In this document: positions 1 to 5,389 of the stretch, in pieces | Numbering within the stretch: position 1 is the first letter of the stretch | How the letters are laid out: the number at the start of each line of letters is the position of its first letter | NCBI GenBank assembly: GCA_003141795.1 | Contig: PLNO01000342.1 | Coordinates: 1,464 to 8,822 of the forward strand | Length of the DNA stretch: 7,359 nt | Reading direction: 5' to 3' | Source: Spirochaetaceae bacterium | Lineage (GTDB): Bacteria; Spirochaetota; Spirochaetia; SZUA-6; Fen-1364 | Program-made: the position numbers and the translations under genes | The notes under the pieces: generated by a model | Told to the model about the DNA's origin: nothing | What the model saw: the letters and a program-made list of their open reading frames with translations, nothing else | The model's database searches: none

Positions 1-1693
1 GGGCAGGTGCGTCGTTGACGCCGTCGCCTGTCATGCCGGTTATATGCCCGTGCTCCTGAAAGAGCTTCACGATCTTGTACTTGTCTTCAGGATAGACCTC
101 TGCCAGACCGTCGCATTCCCGGATCTTCAGGATCTGCTCGGCATCAGGCAGGGCCGTGAGCTCGCCCATGCGCATGACCCGGTCTCCGATGCCCAGCTGT
201 GAGGCCATCTGCCGGGCGATGGCGATGTTGTCCCCGGTGACCATGATGGGTTTCACGCCGAGGGCCCTGGCATCCGCTATCATCTGGCCCGCTTCGGGGC
301 GTGGCGGGTCTGCCAGGGCGAGCAAGCCGACCAGCTCGAGCTCGTTCTCGTCCGAAGGGCGGGATCTGGCGACCGCCAGAGCCCTTGCACCGGTGCGTGA
401 AAGAGATTCTACCCTGGCGGCCGCATCCGCCAGGACACCGGCATCCTGGTGATGACAGAGAGAGAGAACAACCTGGGGCGCGCCCTTCACCGCACGGAAT
501 CGGTCCCCGTCCTCCTCAATGACGGCTTCGGAGCGCTTGGTGCCGGACTCGAAAGGGCTGACGGAGATCTGGCGGTGGTCCGCAATGGTGACCCCGGCAG
601 TCGCGGCGCGCGCTCGAACTGCGAGGTCGATGCCGTCCTGGCTCTCCGCTGACGCGCTGAGAGCCGCCGTTGCAAGAACATCGCTCTCCGTGTGCCCCCC
701 GAGAGGGATGACGTCCGTTACGGTGAGCTGGTTCATGGTGAGGGTTCCGGTCTTATCCAGGCAGAGCACATCCAGTGATGCCGCATCCTCCATGGAGTCC
801 AGACGTGTGACCAGAACGCCTTTCTTCACCAGGTCCATGGCACCGACGGCCTGTACGATCGTCAGAACGGCGGGTAGGGCCACGGGCACCGCGCCCATGA
901 GAAAGATCACCGCGAAAGTAGCAACCGTCACGATGCTGCTCTTCTCCAGAATGGCGCCGACACCGACCGCAACGAGCGCAGCCACGCCGAGATACATCAT
1001 ATAGCGCACTATGGAGAGCATGACCTGTTCCTGGTGGGACTTCGGGCGCGCTATCTGCACGAGCTCGGCAGTCCTTCCGAAGTAGGTGCCGCTGCCAGTG
1101 TTGACGATGAGGCATTGGGCCTCTCCACGCTTCACGATAGAGCTGGAATAGAGGATAGCCGATGCGCCGACCTCCACCGGAAGCGATTCGCCCGTCAACG
1201 CGGACTGATCCACGGAGAGTGCACCGTTCAGGACCTTGGCGTCCGCCGGAACGATGTCGCCCATCCGCAGCATCGCGACATCTCCCGGCACCACCTCGGC
1301 GGCATTTTTCTTCATCCATCCGCCGTCGCGACGCACGACAGCTTCCACGGCGAGCTTCTCCTTGAGCAGCTCGAGTGATCGCTGCGAGCCCCGCGAATGA
1401 AGGTAGCCGATGATCGCGTTCGTTACCGTCAGTACGGCGATGATGACAGCTTCCAGATCGTGCCCGAGTGCGACCGAAAGAGCGATCGCAAGCTCCAGCA
1501 GCCACGGCATCGGTCCCCAGAAACGAGAGAGGAACTCCAGGAGAGGGTTTCGCTTTCGCTGGGTGACCTCGTTTCTTCCGTATTTCCCGAGCCTCTTGAC
1601 GGCATCCGCCTCTCCAAGGCCCTCGGCGGCAGATTCCAGTTCCCGCAGGGTGTCCTCGACGGACATCGTCACATATTCGGCAGTACCCTTCAT
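1..1693 (-). CDS. P-type ATPase, type IIIA (proton-efflux/PMA-like), 3' end beyond window
   Basis: An ATP-driven inner-membrane cation pump; the first 564 residues are present and the C-terminal membrane helices lie beyond the left edge. Visible in order: an N-terminal cation-ATPase domain; TM1-TM2 around residues 58-100; actuator motif TGES at 167-170; TM3 (about 229-249) and TM4 (about 254-282) with the PVALP ion-site motif at 270-274; phosphorylation motif DKTGTLT with Asp313; nucleotide-binding KGAP at 403-406; TGD at 486-488; hinge GDGVNDAP at 556-563. PVALP, rather than CPC or PEGLP, together with the short N-terminus, points to the IIIA proton-pump group of fungal PMA1 and archaeal homologues. 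The ion cannot be proven because the TM5-TM6 residues are outside the window. ATG at 1693 is chosen because AGGAG lies 8 bases upstream. It is probably co-transcribed with the exporter upstream (51-base gap). All catalytic motifs seen are intact. Confidence 0.94.
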   Translation of the reverse strand, partial: MKGTAEYVTMSVEDTLRELESAAEGLGEADAVKRLGKYGRNEVTQRKRNPLLEFLSRFWGPMPWLLELAIALSVALGHDLEAVIIAVLTVTNAIIGYLHSRGSQRSLELLKEKLAVEAVVRRDGGWMKKNAAEVVPGDVAMLRMGDIVPADAKVLNGALSVDQSALTGESLPVEVGASAILYSSSIVKRGEAQCLIVNTGSGTYFGRTAELVQIARPKSHQEQVMLSIVRYMMYLGVAALVAVGVGAILEKSSIVTVATFAVIFLMGAVPVALPAVLTIVQAVGAMDLVKKGVLVTRLDSMEDAASLDVLCLDKTGTLTMNQLTVTDVIPLGGHTESDVLATAALSASAESQDGIDLAVRARAATAGVTIADHRQISVSPFESGTKRSEAVIEEDGDRFRAVKGAPQVVLSLCHHQDAGVLADAAARVESLSRTGARALAVARSRPSDENELELVGLLALADPPRPEAGQMIADARALGVKPIMVTGDNIAIARQMASQLGIGDRVMRMGELTALPDAEQILKIRECDGLAEVYPEDKYKIVKLFQEHGHITGMTGDGVNDAPA

Positions 1694-1713
1694 CCACTTT
1701 TCTCCTACTGACA

Positions 1714-1750
1714 ATATAGGCTCGAAGGCTACGTTCGGGTACGCCTATAT
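1714..1750. repeat. Inverted repeat (8-bp arms) spanning the exporter stop codon
   Basis: ATATAGGC at 1714-1721 pairs perfectly with GCCTATAT at 1743-1750, with a 21-base spacer that holds a further CGAA (1723-1726)/TTCG (1734-1737) pairing. In the leftward mRNA this stem covers the exporter stop codon and ends just before the ATPase ribosome-binding site. No U-run follows, so it is not an ordinary intrinsic terminator; it could be an RNA-stability or processing stem between the two cistrons. Confidence 0.4.
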
Positions 1751-2728
1751 CCCCGCGCCCTGGACGACAAGCGATACCACGGCAACCGCAGCCCAGGAGG
1801 CAAGGCCGAGAAGAATGGGGCGCACACCGTTGCGGAGGAGCTTTACCGGATTCGCATTGAGCCCGATCGCAACCATTGCCGTACAGATTCCGAACTTCCC
1901 TACTTCGTTAAGGAACGAGCTCAGCGCATCGGGAAGGAGCCCGAGGGTCCGCACGAGCGAGGCGACAAGGAATCCGAGGACGAACCAGGGAACGATCTTC
2001 ATCATGTCGACGTTGCGGGCCGTGCCCTTGGCTCCTCGGGCGCGGACCAACGCCAGCACGAGCGTGATCGGAATGATCATGAGCGTGCGGGTGAGCTTGA
2101 CGACCGTGGCAAAGCGCCCGGCCGCATCCCCGTAGGAAAACGCCGCCGCGACGACCGAGGATGTGTCGTTGATCGCCGTTCCCGCCCACAGACCGAACCC
2201 TGTCTGGCTCATCCTCATGAGGTGCCCCAGCGCGGGGAACAAGAACACCGCCACGATATTGAAGAGGAAGATCGTGGATATGGAAAAAGAGACATCTTCG
2301 TCGCTCGCCCCGATCACGGGTGCGGTTGCGGCGATCGCCGACCCGCCGCACACCGAGGTTCCCACACCGATGAGGATCTTGAGGTTCGTGTCGAGCCTCA
2401 ATGCCTTGCCGACGAAATACGCGGTAACGAAGGCTGCCGACAGCGTGAAGAGCATGACAGCAAGGGACTGCTCGCCGACGCGTAGCACGACGCCGAGGTC
2501 CAGGCTGAAACCGAGAAACACGATCGAATACTGGAGCACTTTCTTGGCGGTGAGCCGGATGCCTTCCTCCAGAACCGGGGGACGCCGTATGAAGGAGAGG
2601 ATCATCCCGATGAGGATCGCGAAAACAGGGGCCCCGACGATGGGCACAATTTTCCCGAGCATCCAGGCAGGGACTGCGAGGACGAGGGCGAGAATAATAC
2701 CCATTGAGCTGGCAAAAAACTTCTTCAC
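1745..2728 (-). CDS. UPF0324/YeiH-family (PF03601) putative sulfate/sulfite exporter
   Basis: A polytopic inner-membrane protein of 327 residues, the normal length for the family, built almost wholly of hydrophobic helices. Family hallmarks are CGGSAIAA at about 127-134 and GTAINDTSSVVAA at about 183-195, flanked by charged loop residues. Members are annotated as putative sulfate exporters; transport of the substrate is not firmly shown for most. I start at GTG 2728, which has GAGG 7 bases upstream; a TTG at 2767 would add 13 residues but lacks a Shine-Dalgarno. The gene diverges from a LysR regulator, as E. coli yeiH does from yeiE, so LysR-controlled expression is expected. The ATPase gene follows 51 bases downstream and probably shares the transcript. 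No frameshift or missing motif was seen. Confidence 0.92.
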   Translation of the reverse strand: MKKFFASSMGIILALVLAVPAWMLGKIVPIVGAPVFAILIGMILSFIRRPPVLEEGIRLTAKKVLQYSIVFLGFSLDLGVVLRVGEQSLAVMLFTLSAAFVTAYFVGKALRLDTNLKILIGVGTSVCGGSAIAATAPVIGASDEDVSFSISTIFLFNIVAVFLFPALGHLMRMSQTGFGLWAGTAINDTSSVVAAAFSYGDAAGRFATVVKLTRTLMIIPITLVLALVRARGAKGTARNVDMMKIVPWFVLGFLVASLVRTLGLLPDALSSFLNEVGKFGICTAMVAIGLNANPVKLLRNGVRPILLGLASWAAVAVVSLVVQGAGI

Positions 2729-2821
2729 GGTCTGACCTCGAGCAGATAGTAGGGAGAAGCTACACAAATGTAAAATACTATGTTATAATGGTTTTCATAT
2801 TGAATTACCTATGAGTCAACA
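2729..2821. promoter_or_regulatory. Divergent control region between exporter and LysR genes
   Basis: This AT-rich intergenic region is shared by two divergent genes. Such regions normally carry the LysR-type operator (T-N11-A dyads). The best dyad I see is TTCA-ATA-TGAA (plus-strand 2794-2804, read on the minus strand), which is short and only suggestive. On the minus strand, TATAAC at 2787-2782 (5 of 6 matches to TATAAT) is the most likely -10 for the exporter, with a poor -35, as expected for an activator-dependent promoter. Confidence 0.5.
2761..2789 (+). promoter_or_regulatory. Sigma-70-like promoter for the LysR gene
   Basis: A perfect TATAAT (2784-2789) sits 17 bases after TACACA (2761-2766, 4 of 6 matches to TTGACA). 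Predicted transcription start is near 2796, giving a leader of about 26 bases. The -10 overlaps the opposing TATAAC proposed for the exporter, so the two promoters could compete. Confidence 0.6.
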
Positions 2822-2825
2822 ATGA
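2811..2825 (+). other. Four-codon mini-ORF overlapping the LysR start
   Basis: ATG-AGT-CAA-CAA-TGA lies between the predicted transcription start and the LysR gene, and its stop shares two bases with the LysR ATG (ATGA overlap). Neither start has a good Shine-Dalgarno. It may be a coupling device or coincidence. Confidence 0.25.
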
Positions 2826-3694
2826 CGTTCAGACATTTGACCATTTTTATCACCGTATGCGACGCTGGGGGCGTGACCCGTGCGGCTGAGCGTCTCTCCA
2901 TCAGCCAGCCCTCCGTGAGCCAGGCGGTGCGGGAACTGGAGGAGCATTACCAGACCCCTCTGTTCGAGCGCCTGGGGAGACGGCTCGTGCTCACCGATGC
3001 GGGCAGGGTCTGCCTGGTCCACGCGAAACAGATCATGAAATCCCTGGACGATGCCGCCAGTTCGGTGAAAGAGCGAAGCAGCTCGAGCCTCATTCGCATT
3101 GGTGCAACGGTGACGATCGGAACCTATCTGCTCCCCGCGCTGCGAACCCTTACAAAGAGCACCCTGTACCCGGTCGTGGAGAACACGGCGCGCATCGAGC
3201 GGCTTCTGCTCGATGGGGCGCTGGACCTCGGGCTCGTAGAAGGAGAGACCAGTTCCCCTTATCTCACGAGACGCCCGTTTTACAAGGATCGACTTGTCAT
3301 CGTTTGCGCCCCCGGCAACAGCCTCGCTTCGCGCACGCGCAAAGCCCGCGATCTCGAAGGCCGAGGCTTCTACATCCGCGAACCCGGCAGCGGTTCGCGT
3401 GAGCTCTTCACAATGGGCATGCGGAGGCGTGGTGTGTCCTACCGGATAGCGGGAGAGATCAACAACACTGAAGCACTGAGAAACTTCGCGCACTCGGACA
3501 CCGAGAACCTCGCCGTCATTTCGGCTCTCGCGGTGGACAAGAGCGTCAGAACCGTAGATGTCACCGATCTCAACCTTGAAAGAAGCTTCGACATCGTCTA
3601 TCACAAGGACAAGCTCATCTCCCAAGGCATCCGGGAGTTCATGAGCTCCCTTGTGCAGTTCGCAAAGGCACATGCTGACGCCGGAAGCTCATGA
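2822..3694 (+). CDS. LysR-family transcriptional regulator (YeiE/CysL-like)
   Basis: A 290-residue LysR-type DNA-binding protein of standard length. The winged helix-turn-helix is at about residues 17-40 (the AAERLSISQPSVSQ stretch), followed by FERLGRRLVLTDAG at 48-61 and the linker helix to about 87. The periplasmic-binding-like effector domain starts at about 91 (IRIGAT) and includes DGALDLGLVEG at 131-141 and REPGSGSRE near 186-194, a pattern common in the CysL/YeiE branch. It likely controls the divergent exporter and itself; the effector is unknown, with an oxidised sulfur species a guess from YeiE relatives. ATG 2822 gives the full N-terminus but has no clear Shine-Dalgarno. A mini-ORF (ATG 2811, MSQQ) ends in a TGA that overlaps the start as ATGA, so translation may be coupled. 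No terminator is evident after the stop. Confidence 0.93.
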   Translation: MTFRHLTIFITVCDAGGVTRAAERLSISQPSVSQAVRELEEHYQTPLFERLGRRLVLTDAGRVCLVHAKQIMKSLDDAASSVKERSSSSLIRIGATVTIGTYLLPALRTLTKSTLYPVVENTARIERLLLDGALDLGLVEGETSSPYLTRRPFYKDRLVIVCAPGNSLASRTRKARDLEGRGFYIREPGSGSRELFTMGMRRRGVSYRIAGEINNTEALRNFAHSDTENLAVISALAVDKSVRTVDVTDLNLERSFDIVYHKDKLISQGIREFMSSLVQFAKAHADAGSS

Positions 3695-3770
3695 GGGATA
3701 GGGGCATCTCGGTTTTTCTGCTCACGAACGCCACCGAATTGAAAAAAAGATCGGGCATGCCGGCCGAAGC

Positions 3771-3784
3771 GTGATAAAAGTCAC
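3771..3784. promoter_or_regulatory. CRP/FNR-superfamily operator candidate
   Basis: GTGATAAAAGTCAC is a GTGA-N6-TCAC palindrome, the core recognised by CRP and several relatives (for example HcpR-type regulators). Its centre (3777.5) is 41.5 bases before the transcription start predicted from the promoter immediately downstream, the exact class II activator position. Outer bases do not extend the symmetry, so which family member binds is open. Confidence 0.5.
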
Positions 3785-3812
3785 TGAAACAGAGACAGGG
3801 AACCCTTATTGT
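3784..3812 (+). promoter_or_regulatory. Candidate promoter of the DUF2892 gene
   Basis: CTGAAA (3784-3789, 4 of 6) and TATTGT (3807-3812, 4 of 6) are separated by 17 bases. The -35 overlaps the last base of the GTGA-N6-TCAC palindrome. Expected transcript start is about 3819, 26 bases before the ATG. Both hexamers are mediocre, which fits an activator-dependent promoter. Confidence 0.4.
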
Positions 3813-3844
3813 TTACCTTGAAGTTGAACATCAGGAGGTCACAC

Positions 3845-4054
3845 ATGAAAGGGAACATGGGCATTCTCGATCGGATCATCAGGGTTGCTCTGGTCGTGGC
3901 GGTTGCCGTACTGTTTTTCACAGGTCAGCTTTCGCTTGTCGCTTCGATAATTTTGGGGGTGCTCGCGGTGATTTTTCTCCTCACCTCGATCGTCGGAGTT
4001 TGCCCCCTCTATCTTCTGTTCGGTATCTCGACGAAGAAGAAGCCGGCAGCATAA
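3845..4054 (+). CDS. DUF2892 (YgaP-like transmembrane domain) small membrane protein
   Basis: A 69-residue membrane protein. The N-terminus MKGNMGILDRIIR and the C-terminal segment GVCPLYLLFGI (51-61) are hallmarks of the DUF2892/PF11127 family, the membrane domain also found attached to rhodanese in E. coli YgaP. Two hydrophobic helices are visible, at about 11-27 and 30-50, followed by Cys53 in the CPLY motif and a basic KKK tail (64-66). The start at 3845 is fixed by AGGAGGT (3833-3839) five bases upstream; an in-frame ATT at 3809 would add 12 residues but has no ribosome-binding site. Function is not established; family members often sit with sulfur or redox genes. It has its own candidate activator-dependent promoter, and a decayed methyltransferase gene begins 26 bases downstream, probably once in the same operon. 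Confidence 0.88.
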   Translation: MKGNMGILDRIIRVALVVAVAVLFFTGQLSLVASIILGVLAVIFLLTSIVGVCPLYLLFGISTKKKPAA

Positions 4055-4080
4055 GAGCAGCGGAACCATTGGAGGAGGCG

Positions 4081-4540
4081 GTGCACGAAAAAAGATTCCA
4101 TGGCGGCGCCGAACGTCTGCGCACACCAGCCCGCATCGCGATGCTTGAAACGGCGCGTGCCGTCGGGATGTGTACGGACGGAAGCGCCATCGCTTCCGTT
4201 CTCGATGTCGGCACGGGCTCAGGGATTTTCGCCGAGGCATTCCTCGAGGCCGGACTGAAGACAACGGGGATCGATCCCGACATCGAGCTCCTGGCTCTTG
4301 CCCGCTCCTACGCGGCCAAGGCCGTGTTTATGGAGGCGACAGCGGAGAAAATGCCTTCGCGGATGCGTCCCTCGATCTGGTTTTATTCGGTCACGTCCTC
4401 CATGAAACTGACGCCCCGGTAGCTCCCCTCCGGGAAGCGCGTCGCACTAATAGAAGGAGAGTTGCAATACTGGAATGGCCATATCGAGCTGTCCCACATG
4501 GATTTCTCCATATGGAACAGATGGCGTGCACTTGAGCTTC
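4081..4540 (+). pseudogene. Class I SAM-dependent methyltransferase, frameshifted and internally deleted
   Basis: GTG 4081 follows GGAGG (4071-4075) by five bases and opens a typical type-11 methyltransferase: motif I VLDVGTGSG at residues 40-48 and the acidic motif II Asp65 in GIDPD. After Met91 (4351-4353) the sense frame shifts: one base is missing between 4355 and 4356, so the normal frame stops at 4422 while homology (FADASLDLVLFGHVLHETD) continues in the +2 frame to LEWP at about 4481. There it jumps again to a third frame reading IELSHMDFSIWNRW from about 4483, which resembles the usual C-terminal HMDLYR end. The stretch normally lying between LEWPYR and that tail is absent, so an internal deletion is inferred. 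The end coordinate is approximate. A functional enzyme is very unlikely; the intact 5' third could still be translated to a 113-residue fragment. Confidence 0.8.
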
Positions 4541-4793
4541 ATCGGGCCTCCTCGGCGAATCCCCCTGCTGCTCCGCGTAGCCCTTTTCATTATTGGGCGG
4601 CGCATGGGAGAAGAGCTGACGGCTAACCGGATTCTGGCCTGGGACCCAAAAGCAGAAATAGGATCGGGCATGATGGAAGGGCATCGACATGAACGCGAAA
4701 GATTTCAAAAGCACGGGCGTTTCTGATGAGGAAACTCTCAAACTGAAGGGCGCCCACTCCTTTGGACGATGTTACCACTTTGAGCGCAGGTGA
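4526..4793 (+). pseudogene. Carboxymuconolactone decarboxylase/AhpD-like remnant
   Basis: One frame from about 4526 (GTG) reads RRIPLLLRVALFIIGRRMG, then LTANRILAWDPKAEIGSGMMEG up to about 4681. The next frame resumes at 4683 with IDMNAKDFKSTGVSDEETLKLK. In CMD/AhpD-type proteins the second block directly follows the catalytic CxxC (as in CPFCIDMN) and is separated from the first by a few dozen residues. Here that spacer and the Cys pair are gone, so a deletion at about 4679-4683 removed the active site and shifted the frame. Similarity ends near LKG (about 4751); the last residues to the TGA at 4791-4793 look unrelated. Assignment rests on remembered family patterns, not on a search. The gene lies directly after the methyltransferase remnant, in the same direction. 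Confidence 0.6.
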
Positions 4794-4905
4794 ACATTGC
4801 CGGCACCGCTGCGCTGTTGAAGGAGGTTATCCGAAAGTCTTTGTCGACAGTAAATACGCCTTCCGTGATTGAATCGAGGATGATGGTCTGGATCTCATCC
4901 GACAT
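4738..4905 (-). pseudogene. 5' fragment of a PAS-containing (probably sigma-54-dependent) regulator
   Basis: ATG 4905 begins a reading frame whose first 31 residues, including LDSITEGVFTVDKDFRITSF and NSAA, match the start of the PAS domain found at the N-terminus of many sigma-54-interacting regulators. After codon 31 (about 4813) similarity stops, and the frame runs on through unrelated sequence to a TAG at 4738. The rest of the PAS domain, the AAA+ domain and the HTH are all absent. A weak minus-strand promoter (-35 at 4973-4968 TTGTGC, 17 bases, -10 at 4950-4945 TATGCT) precedes it. The fragment faces the truncated end of the CMD-like remnant. The sigma-54 class is inferred from the typical N-terminal wording; another PAS protein is possible. 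Confidence 0.6.
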
Positions 4906-5023
4906 GGTAGGGCCTTTTCCAGGAAGGTTCACAGGCACTCTTTCAGCATAATCCGACCCTCTTGATCGCACAAGCAGAAAAGTCGAGCCGTAGCGATTGC
5001 ACTCCACGGTTATCGTGGTCGTC
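4906..5023. other. Intergenic segment, no gene recognised
   Basis: This segment separates the PAS fragment from the ArsR promoter. It holds the weak leftward promoter noted for the PAS fragment and a small hairpin, CCACG (5004-5008)-GTTAT-CGTGG (5014-5018). The GGTTAT at 5008-5013 repeats the outer half-site of the ArsR operator 28 bases downstream. I see no coding sequence. Confidence 0.4.
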
Positions 5024-5052
5024 TTGACATATCTTGGTTATTTGGCTAAACT
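5024..5052 (+). promoter_or_regulatory. Strong sigma-70-like promoter of the arsR-type operon
   Basis: Consensus TTGACA (5024-5029), a 17-base spacer, and TAAACT (5047-5052, 4 of 6 matches). Transcription is predicted to start near 5059, only about five bases before the ATG at 5064, so the transcript should be nearly leaderless. Confidence 0.75.
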
Positions 5053-5064
5053 GCCAAATAACCA
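5035..5064. promoter_or_regulatory. ArsR-family operator: perfect 12-bp inverted repeat
   Basis: TGGTTATTTGGC (5035-5046) and GCCAAATAACCA (5053-5064) are exact reverse complements. The six-base spacer is the -10 hexamer itself and the last base of the right arm is the A of the start codon. An ArsR dimer bound here would block RNA polymerase directly, giving autorepression relieved by the inducing metalloid. Confidence 0.8.
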
Positions 5065-5384
5065 TGGATACAAAGACTGCTAGAAAGTATGAGCGGCGTG
5101 CCGCCGTCATCAAGGCTCTCGCGCACCCCAGCCGCCTATACATCGTCGACAAGCTGGCTGAGCACGAGTATTGCGTCAATGAGCTCACCACGTTGATTGG
5201 CACCGACATGTCGACGGTTTCCAAGCACTTGAGCGTTCTGAAAAATGCGGGAGTCGTGCAGGACGAAAAGCGCGGGGCTTCCATCTACTACTCGCTGCGC
5301 GTCCCCTGCATCCTGAACTTCTTCAAGTGCGCTGATGCAGTTATCGACGCCCTTCAAAAAGAGCAACGTGCTCTGGAGGACTAG
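5064..5384 (+). CDS. ArsR/SmtB-family metalloid-responsive repressor
   Basis: A 106-residue winged-helix repressor of normal family length. ALAHPSRLYIVDKL (18-31) is the conserved first helix region, and the recognition helix lies in TDMSTVSKHLSVLKNAGVV (47-65), followed by the wing KRGASIYYSL (69-78). Cysteines are at 37 (EYCVNEL), 82 (VPC) and 89 (KC). The usual ELCVCDL metal site thus keeps one Cys, with two more at the start of the C-terminal helix, so a three-thiol arsenite or organoarsenical site is plausible. I choose ATG 5064 because a TTG at 5034 lies inside the operator and upstream of the predicted transcript start. There is no Shine-Dalgarno, consistent with leaderless initiation. 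It is first in an operon with the permease, which starts five bases after the stop. Distinguishing arsenic from another thiophilic ligand is not possible from sequence alone. Confidence 0.92.
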   Translation: MDTKTARKYERRAAVIKALAHPSRLYIVDKLAEHEYCVNELTTLIGTDMSTVSKHLSVLKNAGVVQDEKRGASIYYSLRVPCILNFFKCADAVIDALQKEQRALED

Positions 5385-5389
5385 GAGAA

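Noticed and set aside
519..1004. 161-residue open frame on the plus strand inside the P-type ATPase
   Set aside because: It is antisense to the DKTGTLT region of a gene with all motifs intact; low-complexity Ser/Thr/Arg composition is typical of GC-rich shadow frames.
753..1697. 314-residue minus-strand frame overlapping the ATPase start
   Set aside because: It is in a different frame of the same strand as the ATPase, Arg/Gly-rich and without any recognisable domain.
1410..2135. 241-residue plus-strand frame across ATPase and exporter
   Set aside because: It is antisense to two well-supported genes and crosses their intergenic gap; no ribosome-binding site or family pattern.
2816..3673. 285-residue minus-strand frame opposite the LysR gene
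   Set aside because: The plus-strand frame has a full LysR domain layout; this one mirrors it, with no domain of its own.
3750..3766. GGCATGCC palindrome with an adjacent A-run as a possible terminator
   Set aside because: The stem is short, the A-run would be a U-run only on the minus strand, and no leftward gene ends there.
4738..5007. 89-residue version of the PAS fragment with a longer N-terminus
   Set aside because: The residues before Met at 4905 have no family resemblance and cover the candidate promoter; the PAS-like start fits ATG 4905.
5034..5063. TTG start adding ten residues to the ArsR protein
   Set aside because: The extension is the operator itself and lies upstream of the predicted transcript start.
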